From Rhodophyticola porphyridii (GTDB lineage Bacteria > Pseudomonadota > Alphaproteobacteria > Rhodobacterales > Rhodobacteraceae): a DNA stretch of 64,000 nucleotides. The position numbers and the translations under genes were made by a program. The stretch lies in the NCBI RefSeq assembly GCF_003688285.1, contig NZ_RCNT01000001.1, positions 248,001-312,000 of the forward strand. Reading direction: 5' to 3'. Positions 1-7,779 of the stretch are shown here, in pieces. Under the pieces are notes generated by a model. It worked only from the letters and a program-made list of their open reading frames with translations, was not told where the DNA came from and did not search any database. How positions within the stretch are numbered: the first letter of the stretch is position 1; every line of letters begins with the position of its first letter.

Positions 1-73
1 CGCGCGCGGCCACGGGCGTCACGCCCACGCGGAACTCCTGCGGTTTGATCTCTTTCGGGCAGCCGATAATCAT
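1..73 (-). CDS. ald: Alanine dehydrogenase, N-terminal fragment (cut by window edge)
   Basis: The leftward frame begins at the ATG at 71-73 and reads MIIGCPKEIKPQEFRVGVTP before running off the window. This is the characteristic start of alanine dehydrogenase, which interconverts L-alanine and pyruvate plus ammonia with NAD. A good ribosome site (GGGAGGAG) lies 7 bases upstream of the ATG. The gene is divergent from an Lrp/AsnC regulator, the usual arrangement for ald under a dedicated activator. Only about 24 residues are visible, so the call rests on the N-terminal motif and the context. Confidence 0.85.
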   Translation of the reverse strand, partial: MIIGCPKEIKPQEFRVGVTPVAAR

Positions 74-207
74 GTGGTGTCTCCTCCCAATCCTGGCACA
101 GATGTCGCATGTTTTCTTCGGAAAGGCTTTGAAATCTGGTTGCGTTTTCACGGGCTTGCCGCAAGAATTTCCGACATTAATGGTAATTTTCGGGAAACGG
201 ATGCGTG
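74..207. promoter_or_regulatory. Divergent ald / lrp control region
   Basis: A 134-base gap between two divergent starts. The half next to the regulator is AT-rich for this genome and contains the perfect palindrome CATTAATG at 175-182, flanked by AATTT and AATTTT tracts. Lrp/AsnC proteins bind degenerate AT-rich dyads, so this is a reasonable operator candidate for autoregulation and ald control. Promoter hexamers are not clear. Confidence 0.4.
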
Positions 208-669
208 ATGATCGAAATCGACGAAATGGACCAGCGCATCCTGCGCCTGTTGCAGCGCGACGGGCGGATGACCAATGCCGAGCTTTCGGAGCAGGTTCAC
301 CTGTCGCCCTCGGCCTGCCACAGGCGGGTGCAGCGGCTGGAACAGGCCGGCGTGATCCGCGATTACGTGGCGTTGGTCGACGCGCGGGCGGTGGGTCGCG
401 TCACGACCGTTTTCGTCGAGATCGGGTTGAGCGGGCAGGCCAATGAACTGCTCGGCGCGTTCGAACGGGCGGTGGCACAGGTGCCCGACGTGCTGGAATG
501 TCATCTCATGGCCGGAAGCGCCGATTACCTGCTGAAGGTCGTGGCCCGCGACAGCGAGGATTTCGCGCGGATCCACCGGCAGCGTCTGGCCAGCCTGCCG
601 GGCGTCGCGCGGATGCAGTCGAGTTTCGGGCTGAAAACCGTGGTTCAGACCACGGCCCTGCCAATCTAG
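208..669 (+). CDS. Lrp/AsnC family transcriptional regulator (probable ald regulator)
   Basis: A 153-residue protein with the standard Lrp plan: an N-terminal winged helix-turn-helix (about residues 5-60, with the segment ELSEQVHLSPSACHRRVQRL) followed by a RAM ligand-binding domain (about 68-140) ending in the typical SFGLKTVVQTTALPI strand. Lrp proteins oligomerise and sense amino acids. It is divergent from ald, and its stop overlaps the end of convergent azlD, so alanine or branched-chain amino acids are plausible effectors. The ATG at 208 is chosen because MIEIDEMDQ is the usual family start; a GTG sits one codon upstream. Confidence 0.9.
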   Translation: MIEIDEMDQRILRLLQRDGRMTNAELSEQVHLSPSACHRRVQRLEQAGVIRDYVALVDARAVGRVTTVFVEIGLSGQANELLGAFERAVAQVPDVLECHLMAGSADYLLKVVARDSEDFARIHRQRLASLPGVARMQSSFGLKTVVQTTALPI

Positions 670-995
670 CCGGTCACGTATAGCATCAGATAGAGCGTTC
701 CCATCCCCGCGACGATTGCGCCGATGGCGCTTTTCATCAGGTATCCCACGGCCAGCGCCATGGCCGCGGCCGCCAGCCGCGCGGGGTCGGGCTCGCCACC
801 TGTGGCACTGGGCCATAGTACCAGAGGCATGATCAGCGCCGGCAGCACGGACACGGTGGTGTAGCGCAGATGCCTCAGAACCCATGGCGGGCCCTTGCGA
901 TTGCCGATCAGGCCCAGAAAGGAAAACCGGATCAGGAATGTGCCGATGGCCAGAACGACGATGATCAGCCAGATCTCGATATCGGTATAGGTCAT
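666..995 (-). CDS. azlD: AzlD-type branched-chain amino acid export subunit
   Basis: A 109-residue protein with three to four hydrophobic segments and the AzlD-type start MTYTDIEIWLIIVVLAIGTF. In the AzlCD family the small AzlD subunit pairs with AzlC in the inner membrane to export branched-chain amino acids. Its start overlaps the azlC stop by 4 bases, so the two are translationally coupled. It converges on the Lrp gene with a few bases of overlap. Confidence 0.85.
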   Translation of the reverse strand: MTYTDIEIWLIIVVLAIGTFLIRFSFLGLIGNRKGPPWVLRHLRYTTVSVLPALIMPLVLWPSATGGEPDPARLAAAAMALAVGYLMKSAIGAIVAGMGTLYLMLYVTG

Positions 996-1699
996 CCGCG
1001 GCGCTCCATCCGCCGCTCGATCTCCGCGCCCACCATCATCGCGAGTGCGGCGGCCAGAAGCACGCCAAGATTATAGGGCACCGCGACAAAGGCCAGCGCC
1101 ATGATCACCGATGTCAGTGCAGCAGCCATATGGGCAAGGGTGCGCAGCGCAGGGCCCACCAGGGCCAGAAACGCAATCGGCACGGCGAAGTCCAGCGCGT
1201 ATTCGGCGGGGATCAGCATGCCCAGAACCGCCCCCAGCCATGTCGCCAGAACCCAGACCGGCGCCAGCGGGGTGGTCACCCCGAAATAAAACGCGATTTT
1301 CTCTGGCATGGGGCGTTCGGGCCGCGCCTCGTATTCCTGAACCGACAGGGCGTAGTTCTGATCGAAATTCACATAGGCGACCAGCGCGCGCTGCCAGATC
1401 GGCGCGTCGCCCAGATAGGGGGTGAGCGCGGCGGAATACATCACCATCCGCAGGTTGACCGCCAGCGCGGAGATCAGCACCACCAGCGTGGGCGCGTTCT
1501 CCGTCATCAGCTGAAGCGCGGTGAACTGTGCCGCACCTGCGATCACCAGCACCGAAAAGCCCATCACCTCCGCAAGGTTCAGGCCCGCCTCGGTCGCGGC
1601 CACGCCGAAAACCATTCCGAAGGGCATCACCACGAGCAAAAACGGGAGCCCGGCGCGAAGGCCTTGCCAATAGGCGCTTTTGGTGCTGGCAGCGGGCAT
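992..1699 (-). CDS. azlC: AzlC-type branched-chain amino acid export permease
   Basis: A 235-residue polytopic membrane protein with the family segment GLPFLLVVMPFGMVFGVAATEAG near the N-terminus and the FDQNYAL region in the middle. AzlC is the large subunit of the AzlCD exporter. First gene of a two-gene leftward operon with azlD; divergent from fdhD with about 50 bases between starts. The substrate is inferred from the family and from the neighbouring Lrp regulator. Confidence 0.88.
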   Translation of the reverse strand: MPAASTKSAYWQGLRAGLPFLLVVMPFGMVFGVAATEAGLNLAEVMGFSVLVIAGAAQFTALQLMTENAPTLVVLISALAVNLRMVMYSAALTPYLGDAPIWQRALVAYVNFDQNYALSVQEYEARPERPMPEKIAFYFGVTTPLAPVWVLATWLGAVLGMLIPAEYALDFAVPIAFLALVGPALRTLAHMAAALTSVIMALAFVAVPYNLGVLLAAALAMMVGAEIERRMERRG

Positions 1700-1752
1700 G
1701 GGGGGCCTCTAGAGTGTGGGTCACCAACCGCCATAACGTCCGCACACCGGAG

Positions 1753-2646
1753 ATGCAATTGAGTGTTCTTGATGAGCCTGATCACGGCTATTTGATCGCC
1801 CCCGATCCCGCCCGCGCGGGTCTGTCGCGCTGCGTCGCGGGCCATGACGAGGCGGGCCGGCCGGTCGAAACCCGCGTGGTGGAGGAGCGTCCGCTCACCA
1901 TCTATCTGAACGCCCGCGAGATCGTCACGGCGATGACCATCGGCGATTATCCGGAGTATCTGGCGCTCGGCTTTCTGGCCAATCAGGGCATGCTCGCCGC
2001 CGCGGAGGAGGTGACCGGCGTCGAGTATGATGCTGAGCTGGAAGTGGTCGTGGTGAGAACCGCCGTCGAGACAGACCACGAGGCCAAGCTGCAGAAGAAA
2101 ACGCGGACCAGCGGCTGCGCCGTCGGCACGGTGTTCGGCGACATGATGGCCGGGCTGGAGGGGCGGCAACTCCCGGCGGCCGAGTTGCGCACAAGCTGGC
2201 TTTACGCGCTCAGCCACAGGATCAACCGGACCCCCAGCCTGTATCTGGAGGCCGGGGCGATCCATGGCACGGTCCTCTGCCGGCAGGATCGCCCGCTGGT
2301 CTATATGGAGGATGTGGGCCGCCACAACGCCGTCGACAAGATCGCCGGCTGGATGCGGGCCGAGGGTGTCGGCCCTGAGGACAAGATCCTTTACACGACC
2401 GGGCGCCTGACCTCGGAAATGGTGATCAAGACCGCGCTGATGGGCATCCCCGTGCTCGCCTCGCGGTCCGGCTTCACGGCCTGGGGCGTGGAGATCGCGA
2501 ACCAGGTCGGTCTTACCCTGATCGGCCGGCTCAAGGGCAAGCGGTTCACCTGCCTCGCGGGCGAAAGCAGGCTGGTCCGGGACGCGGACATGGCGGTGGT
2601 TCCCGAAGAGGGCCGGCGCCATCGCCGCAAGGGGGCCTCGGAATGA
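1753..2646 (+). CDS. fdhD: FdhD sulfurtransferase for formate dehydrogenase
   Basis: A 297-residue FdhD-family protein. FdhD passes sulfur from a cysteine desulfurase to the bis-MGD cofactor of formate dehydrogenase. Family blocks are present: EDVGRHNAVDKIAGW and GRLTSEMVIKTALMGIPV. The conserved cysteine is Cys-122 in SGCAVGT; the second cysteine of the E. coli CxxC pair is glycine here. The reading frame stays open far upstream over azlC, but the ATG at 1753 gives the family start. It heads the molybdenum-cofactor genes mobA, mobB and moeA. No formate dehydrogenase is in the window. Confidence 0.92.
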   Translation: MQLSVLDEPDHGYLIAPDPARAGLSRCVAGHDEAGRPVETRVVEERPLTIYLNAREIVTAMTIGDYPEYLALGFLANQGMLAAAEEVTGVEYDAELEVVVVRTAVETDHEAKLQKKTRTSGCAVGTVFGDMMAGLEGRQLPAAELRTSWLYALSHRINRTPSLYLEAGAIHGTVLCRQDRPLVYMEDVGRHNAVDKIAGWMRAEGVGPEDKILYTTGRLTSEMVIKTALMGIPVLASRSGFTAWGVEIANQVGLTLIGRLKGKRFTCLAGESRLVRDADMAVVPEEGRRHRRKGASE

Positions 2647-2700
2647 ATCATCTGCCGACACGCGGGTTTCATCCGCCGCGCCAGCGCCCCCATTCCGCGC

Positions 2701-2722
2701 GCCCGGGCCCGTACGCCCGGGC
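2701..2722 (+). promoter_or_regulatory. GC-rich hairpin just before mobA
   Basis: GCCCGGGC at 2701-2708 and again at 2715-2722 form an 8-bp stem with a 6-base loop. It ends 12 bases before the mobA ATG and abuts its ribosome site (GGGGGTGGAG). It lies in the 88-base gap after fdhD. It could attenuate or stabilise the fdhD transcript, or tune mobA translation. There is no T-run, so a simple intrinsic terminator is unlikely. Confidence 0.4.
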
Positions 2723-2734
2723 AGGGGGTGGAGC

Positions 2735-3340
2735 ATGATCCCGCCCGGTGTGATCCTCGCGGGCGGTCTTGCCCGGCGTATGGGCGGCGGCGACAAGGGC
2801 CGCCTGATGCTGGGCGGGCAAAGCCTTCTGTCGCATGTCATCACCCGTCTCCGCCCGCAGGTGAGCGCGCTGGCTCTGAACGCGAACGGGGATCCCGCGC
2901 GTTTCGCCGATCTGGGCCTGCCGGTTCTGCCCGACGGGGTGGCCGATCATCCTGGCCCTCTGGCGGGGGTGCTTGCCGGTCTCGACTGGGCCGCGGTGCA
3001 GGGAGCCAGCCACATCGTCACCGCCGCTGCGGACACGCCATTTTTCCCGCCCGATCTGGTCAACCGTCTGACCCGGGCCGCCGAGATGCAGGGCGCGCAG
3101 ATCGCGCTGGCGGCCACGCCCGGGCCGCACAAGGTTTTGCGCCACCCGACCTTCGGGCTCTGGCCCGTCGCACTTCGCGATGACCTGAGGGAGGCGCTGG
3201 CCGGCGGCCTGCGCAAGGTCGTTCTCTGGACCGACCGGCACGGCGCCGCCAGCGCGATGTTCCCGGCAACCCCGTTCGACCCGTTCTTCAACGTCAACAC
3301 GCCGGACGACCTCGCCGTCGCCGAAGGGATGGTGCCATGA
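2735..3340 (+). CDS. mobA: Molybdenum cofactor guanylyltransferase MobA
   Basis: A 201-residue nucleotidyltransferase that joins GMP to Mo-molybdopterin to form MGD cofactor. The N-terminal GVILAGGLARRMGGGDKG is the classic MobA GTP-binding loop; a DTPF motif (about residues 93-96) supplies a metal-binding aspartate, and the C-terminal FNVNTPDDL is typical. It overlaps mobB by 4 bases, so the two are coupled. Confidence 0.95.
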   Translation: MIPPGVILAGGLARRMGGGDKGRLMLGGQSLLSHVITRLRPQVSALALNANGDPARFADLGLPVLPDGVADHPGPLAGVLAGLDWAAVQGASHIVTAAADTPFFPPDLVNRLTRAAEMQGAQIALAATPGPHKVLRHPTFGLWPVALRDDLREALAGGLRKVVLWTDRHGAASAMFPATPFDPFFNVNTPDDLAVAEGMVP

Positions 3341-3828
3341 AACTCTGGGGTGTCACCGGCTGGAAGAACACCGGCAAGACCGGCCTCATGGAACGTCTCG
3401 TGACCGAGTTCACGGCCCGGGGCCTGTCGGTGTCCACGCTGAAACATGCCCATCACGCCTTCGATGTCGATCAGCCCGGAAAGGACAGTTTCCGCCACCG
3501 TCAGGCCGGCGCGACCGAGGTGCTCCTGGCATCGGGAGCCAGATGGGCGCTGATGGCCGAACTGCGCGGTGCGCCGGAGCCGTCTCTCGATGCGCTGCTG
3601 GCCCGTTTGTCCCCCGTCGATCTGGTTCTTGTAGAAGGATACAAGCGCAGCCCCCACCCCAAGATCGAGGCCTATCGCGCAGTCGCCGGCCAGCGGCTGC
3701 TTGCGCCGGACGATCCGACCATCCGTGCCGTGGCCAGCGACAGCGCCCATGATCTGGATCGCCCCATCTTCGATCTGGACGATACCGCAGGCATCGCGGG
3801 CTTCATCGCGCGGGAGCTGTCGCTGTGA
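3337..3828 (+). CDS. mobB: Molybdopterin-guanine dinucleotide biosynthesis adaptor MobB
   Basis: A 163-residue P-loop GTPase with the nucleotide-binding loop GWKNTGKT near residues 7-14 and a DLVLVEGYK block near the middle, both diagnostic of MobB. MobB assists MobA, probably by binding GTP. It overlaps mobA upstream and the next gene downstream by 4 bases each, so mobA, mobB and the unknown gene form one translationally linked unit. Confidence 0.95.
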   Translation: MKLWGVTGWKNTGKTGLMERLVTEFTARGLSVSTLKHAHHAFDVDQPGKDSFRHRQAGATEVLLASGARWALMAELRGAPEPSLDALLARLSPVDLVLVEGYKRSPHPKIEAYRAVAGQRLLAPDDPTIRAVASDSAHDLDRPIFDLDDTAGIAGFIARELSL

Positions 3829-4712
3829 GCCGGCCATCCACCGATGCGGGCTTCGATACCGTCATCGTGGTTGACTGGTCCGCCCGGTCGCAGCCATCGC
3901 CCGCGGCACCCACCGCGGACGCGATCTTCATGGCCGTGTCGCACGGGCCCGGCACCGAGCCGCGCGTCAGCTACCATCGCACCCGCGATGCCGCGACGCA
4001 GGCTCTCGTGGTGCATATCTCGGCCGCGCTGGATGCTGGCCGCCGCCTTCTTGCGGGGTTCGATTTCCCGTTCGGATATCCACGCGGCTTCGCGCGCGCG
4101 CTGACCGGCGGCGACGATCCGCTGGTCCTCTGGCAGGCGCTGTCGGCGCGGATCGAGGACGCCGCCGACAATGCCAACAACCGCTTTCGCGTCGCCACCG
4201 ACCTGAACCGCCTGTTCCCCGGCCTCGGCCCGTTCTGGGGCTGCCCGCCATCGCAGGCCAATCCAGATCTTCCGGAACGCGGCAGCCTGCGCCATGGCCA
4301 CGGCCTGCCCGAGCGGCGCGAGGTCGAGCGCCGCCTGCCGCGGGCGCAGCCCTGCTGGAAGCTCTACACCACCGGCGCGGTCGGGTCTCAGGTTCTGCTC
4401 GGCCTGCCGCGTTTGAACCACCTGCGGGAGCGTTTCGGCACGGCGATCTCGGTCAGTCCGTTCCAGCCGCCCGTGACGCCCATCGTGCTGGCGGAGGTTT
4501 ACCCGTCGCTGCTTCACCGGCTGGTCACGGCGCGCCGCCGTACCGGCGAAATCCTCGATGCCGCGCAGGTGCGCGTTCTGGCACAGGCGCTGCATGCCCT
4601 TCCGCCCGCCGCACTGACCGGGATGCTCGCCGAAGGGGACACGGAGGAGGGCTGGATCCTCGGCCTCGGCCATGACCGTCTTCTGTTGGAGCCCGCATCA
4701 TGCACAAGCTGA
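3825..4712 (+). CDS. Conserved unknown protein within the molybdenum-cofactor operon
   Basis: A 295-residue soluble protein that begins with a beta-strand-like VIVVDWSARSQPSPAAPTADAI. Related proteins in Rhodobacterales are, as I recall, often labelled as molybdopterin guanine dinucleotide synthesis proteins, mainly on gene position. I see no named catalytic motif. The VVDWSA start with an aspartate after two hydrophobic strands is reminiscent of RNase H/actin-like folds, but that is a guess. The start overlaps the mobB stop and the end overlaps the moeA start by 13 bases, so it is firmly locked into cofactor synthesis by context. No function is assigned. Confidence 0.7.
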   Translation: MSRPSTDAGFDTVIVVDWSARSQPSPAAPTADAIFMAVSHGPGTEPRVSYHRTRDAATQALVVHISAALDAGRRLLAGFDFPFGYPRGFARALTGGDDPLVLWQALSARIEDAADNANNRFRVATDLNRLFPGLGPFWGCPPSQANPDLPERGSLRHGHGLPERREVERRLPRAQPCWKLYTTGAVGSQVLLGLPRLNHLRERFGTAISVSPFQPPVTPIVLAEVYPSLLHRLVTARRRTGEILDAAQVRVLAQALHALPPAALTGMLAEGDTEEGWILGLGHDRLLLEPASCTS

Positions 4713-5962
4713 CCCCGCCCCCGCTCAAGGACGATTGCTTCGCCCTGCCACCCGGCGTCGACTGGACCCCGGTGCCCGAGGCGCTGTCCCGGCTCAGGGC
4801 GGCGCTGCATCCTGTCGCGCGCTTGCAGACGGTGCCGCTGGCGCAGGCCAACGGGCGTATTCTCGCGTCGGACCTTCACGCCCATCGGGCCAACCCGCCG
4901 CAACCGAACGCGGCGGTTGATGGCTACGGGTTTGCCCATGCCGCTACGGGCGCGGGTCCGCAGACCCTTCCGCTCGCGGCGGGCCGCGCCGCGGCAGGGC
5001 AACCCTTCGGCACCGCACTCCCCCGGGGTCAGGCGCTTCGCATTCTCACCGGTGCGAGTTTGCCCGAGGGTGTCGACACCGTTGTGCTGGAGGAGGATTG
5101 CACGGTCACCGACACGGCCATCGCCTTCCACGGTCCGATCAAACCGGGCGCGAACACCCGCAAGGCGGGTGAGGATATGGCCGCGGGCGACCTTGTCCTG
5201 CCGAAATCCCACCGGCTGCGCCCGCCGGATCTGGCGCTTCTGGCGGCCACGGGCCATGCCGAAATCCCGGTTTACGCGCCGCTCCGGGTTGCGATCCTGT
5301 CCACCGGTGACGAGCTTCGCGAGGCTGGCGCGCCGGTTGCCGCGGGGCAGATCTACGATGCCAACCGCCCGATGCTGCGCGCGCTTCTGCAGGCCTGGGG
5401 CCATGAGGTCATCGACCTTGGTCGCCAGCCCGACGATCCGGCGCAGATCCGCGCCGCGCTCGACAGGGGCGCGGAGGCGGATGCCATTCTCACCTCCGGC
5501 GGCGCATCCGCAGGGGACGAGGACCATATCTCGGCTCTGCTCTCGACCGAGGGGCGGCTGACAAGCTGGCGCATTGCGCTCAAGCCCGGGCGCCCTCTGG
5601 CGCTTGCGATGTGGCGGGGCACGCCCGTCTTCGGCCTGCCCGGCAATCCGGTGGCGGCACTGATCTGCACGCTGATCTTCGCACGTCCGGCACTTGCGCT
5701 GATGTCGGGGGCGGGCTGGTCCGAGCCCTTGCGCCTGACGGTTCCGGCGGGGTTCTCGAAATCCAAGAAACCGGGGCGCGCCGAGTATCTGCGGGCCCGT
5801 CTCACCGCGGACGGGGCGGCGGAGGTCTTCAAGTCCGAAGGCTCCGGGCGCATCTCCGGCCTTTCCTGGGCCGACGGGCTGGTGGAGTTGCCGCCCGAAG
5901 CGGCGGAGATCACGCCCGGCACCCCGGTCGCCTATCTTCCCTATGCCGGTTTCGGGATCTGA
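4700..5962 (+). CDS. moeA: Molybdopterin molybdenumtransferase MoeA
   Basis: A 420-residue protein that inserts molybdate into adenylylated molybdopterin. Visible family blocks: the N-terminal VDGYGFA segment, LRILTGASLPEGVDTVVLEED, the MoCF-domain STGDEL and NRPMLRALLQAWG, SGGASAGDEDH, and the GLPGNPVAAL loop. Its length matches the family. It overlaps the preceding gene and is the last gene of the fdhD-mobA-mobB-unknown-moeA run; the next gene converges on it after 75 bases. Confidence 0.95.
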   Translation: MHKLTPPPLKDDCFALPPGVDWTPVPEALSRLRAALHPVARLQTVPLAQANGRILASDLHAHRANPPQPNAAVDGYGFAHAATGAGPQTLPLAAGRAAAGQPFGTALPRGQALRILTGASLPEGVDTVVLEEDCTVTDTAIAFHGPIKPGANTRKAGEDMAAGDLVLPKSHRLRPPDLALLAATGHAEIPVYAPLRVAILSTGDELREAGAPVAAGQIYDANRPMLRALLQAWGHEVIDLGRQPDDPAQIRAALDRGAEADAILTSGGASAGDEDHISALLSTEGRLTSWRIALKPGRPLALAMWRGTPVFGLPGNPVAALICTLIFARPALALMSGAGWSEPLRLTVPAGFSKSKKPGRAEYLRARLTADGAAEVFKSEGSGRISGLSWADGLVELPPEAAEITPGTPVAYLPYAGFGI

Positions 5963-6037
5963 TCAGGGGCGCAGCCCGCCCGCTCGGATGCCGATGCCCT
6001 CGCCGAAGCTATCCGGCTCCGCCCGGCCGGCGCGGGC

Positions 6038-7054
6038 TCAGTCGAAGGTGCCCGTCACCCGGCCCAGCAACATGAAGGCCCGCGCGGTCCGGGTTTCGGC
6101 CAGCCGCGCGATCTCCTCGTCGGAGGCGTGTTTCTCGAACCCCAGAAACGTGTGGTCGAACTGGCGCAGGAAATGATGCACCGCATCGCGAAACACCGGA
6201 TCCTGCTTCATGCGCCCCGCCGCCAGAGCAAGCGAGGATCTGTCGTGGATGCCACCCAGGGGGGCGACGGCCCGGCCCCGTTCCCCGGCCGCGAATTTGC
6301 GCCAGATCTCGGGCCTCGACCGGTCGGGGCGCAGGTCGTCCATATAGATCCCGTCCTGCGACAGGAGCGTCAGCACATCCTGACTTGCGCGGACCAGCCG
6401 TTCGGTGCTGCGATCTTCCAGAGCGCGGCGCAGAGCGCGGAACCCCTCCTTGTCATGCTCGTTTTCCGGGAAGTTGAGCGCCTTGACGAAATCGGCCACG
6501 GAAATCGGATCTTTCAGCGCTTCTGCGGGTGTGCCCAGCCCAAGGCTCGCCTGATGCTCGTCGGGCGGGGCAGGCGCCACGGCGGCCCGGTTTTCCGATA
6601 TCATCCCCTGCGACCGCATGGAGGTGAAGGTGGCCAGCTTCACCTCGGTGGAGCGCTGCGCCTCGGCGATCTCCTCCAGCTTGCGCACCATGTCGGGTTT
6701 CATATCCAATGTCCCGCGCTGCTGGCCGGCCACATAGGCCGCGCGCATGGCATCGATGGAGCTTTGCAGCCGCGCGGCCTCCTCCCGCATCACCCGGGCG
6801 GTCCGCGCCGCAGAAGCCGCCACCCAGATCAGCGCGATGGGCATCAGGATCGCCAGCAGGGTCAGCGCAAGGCTGGCGCCGCCCGCCACCCCACCGGGCC
6901 CCGCATCCATGCCCCAGAAAAACAGCGCAACGGCCGCCAGCCAGACCACGGTCAGGATCAGCGCGATCACTTCGATCCCGGTGATCCGCTGGGCTGTCGG
7001 CTGCTGTGCGTAAACGCCAAGCTCCAGCGGGACGGGCTGTTTCGGGTCAGACAT
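6038..7054 (-). CDS. Uncharacterised membrane-anchored protein with coiled coil
   Basis: A 338-residue protein I cannot assign to a function. Two transmembrane segments lie near the N-terminus (about residues 28-49 and 58-83). A charged helical stretch, probably coiled coil, follows (about 84-140, containing RVMREEAARLQSSIDAMRAAY). The rest is a soluble domain of about 180 residues with the block FRALRRALEDRSTERLVRASQDVL. Looks like an Alphaproteobacteria-restricted conserved protein. It stands alone, leftward, between moeA and greA. Confidence 0.6.
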   Translation of the reverse strand: MSDPKQPVPLELGVYAQQPTAQRITGIEVIALILTVVWLAAVALFFWGMDAGPGGVAGGASLALTLLAILMPIALIWVAASAARTARVMREEAARLQSSIDAMRAAYVAGQQRGTLDMKPDMVRKLEEIAEAQRSTEVKLATFTSMRSQGMISENRAAVAPAPPDEHQASLGLGTPAEALKDPISVADFVKALNFPENEHDKEGFRALRRALEDRSTERLVRASQDVLTLLSQDGIYMDDLRPDRSRPEIWRKFAAGERGRAVAPLGGIHDRSSLALAAGRMKQDPVFRDAVHHFLRQFDHTFLGFEKHASDEEIARLAETRTARAFMLLGRVTGTFD

Positions 7055-7096
7055 CGTCAGGTGGTCCTGCGCAGGGACAAACGGCGGTATTGGGGC

Positions 7097-7567
7097 TCAG
7101 ATATATGAGATCTTCACGATCTCATAGGCCTTGCTTCCGCCGGGCGTGTTGACCTCGACACTGTCACCTTCATCCTTGCCGATCAAGGCGCGCGCCAGCG
7201 GCGATTTGATGTTGAGCAGACCGTTTTCGATATCGGCTTCGGCCTCGCCGACGATCTGATAGGTCTTCTGTTCCTCGGTATCCTCGTCGACCAGATCGAC
7301 GGTGGCGCCGAACTTGATCGCCCCGGATAGCTTGGCCGGGTCGATCACCTGGGCCAGGCCCAGCATGCCCTCCAGCTCCTTGATCCGACCCTCGATGAAG
7401 GACTGCTTCTCGCGGGCGGAATGGTACTCGGCATTCTCCGACAGATCGCCATGCTCGCGCGCCTCGGCAATCGCCTTGATGATCGCAGGGCGCTCAACCG
7501 ATCTCAGATTTTTCAGCTCCGCATCCAGCGCCTTGTATCCGCCGGGCGTCATCGGGATCTTTTCCAT
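7097..7567 (-). CDS. greA: Transcription elongation factor GreA
   Basis: A 156-residue protein, the normal GreA length. It rescues backtracked RNA polymerase by stimulating transcript cleavage. The N-terminal coiled coil begins [18 protein letters not shown] and carries the acidic tip block [21 protein letters not shown]; the C-terminal FKBP-like domain has [15 protein letters not shown]-type sequence. The frame is open further upstream, but the ATG at 7567 gives the family start. It is followed by the lone membrane protein at 6038-7054. Confidence 0.95.
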   Translation of the reverse strand: MEKIPMTPGGYKALDAELKNLRSVERPAIIKAIAEAREHGDLSENAEYHSAREKQSFIEGRIKELEGMLGLAQVIDPAKLSGAIKFGATVDLVDEDTEEQKTYQIVGEAEADIENGLLNIKSPLARALIGKDEGDSVEVNTPGGSKAYEIVKISYI

Positions 7568-7662
7568 GTGCAGGGTCACATCATTAAGGGGAGAGAACAG
7601 GCTCAAAGCCCAGACGTTAGGGCGTGCGCGCGGCTTGTTCAACGGGGATTTGGCAAATCCGT

Positions 7663-7779
7663 TTAGAGGTTTGTGCTCTGCTCGTCGTCATCGCGCGGCT
7701 CCGGCGGGATCGGGTCGCCATCCACGCCGCATGCCGCCAGCAGGGACAGGATCAGAAGAGGGGCCAGAAACCGGATCAT
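7663..7779 (-). CDS. Small LptM-like lipoprotein (38 residues)
   Basis: A short leftward gene starting at the ATG at 7777-7779, which overlaps the argH stop by 4 bases (ATGA), a sign of translational coupling. It reads [18 protein letters not shown] and continues [20 protein letters not shown]: a hydrophobic signal, a clear lipobox LAAC with Cys-17, then a short acidic tail. Position and the ACGxxGDPxPP pattern resemble the tiny lipoproteins (LptM/YifL family) found by lysine/arginine genes in proteobacteria; E. coli LptM assists the LPS translocon LptDE. Family membership is an inference; the lipoprotein signal is seen directly. Confidence 0.75.
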   Translation of the reverse strand: MIRFLAPLLILSLLAACGVDGDPIPPEPRDDDEQSTNL

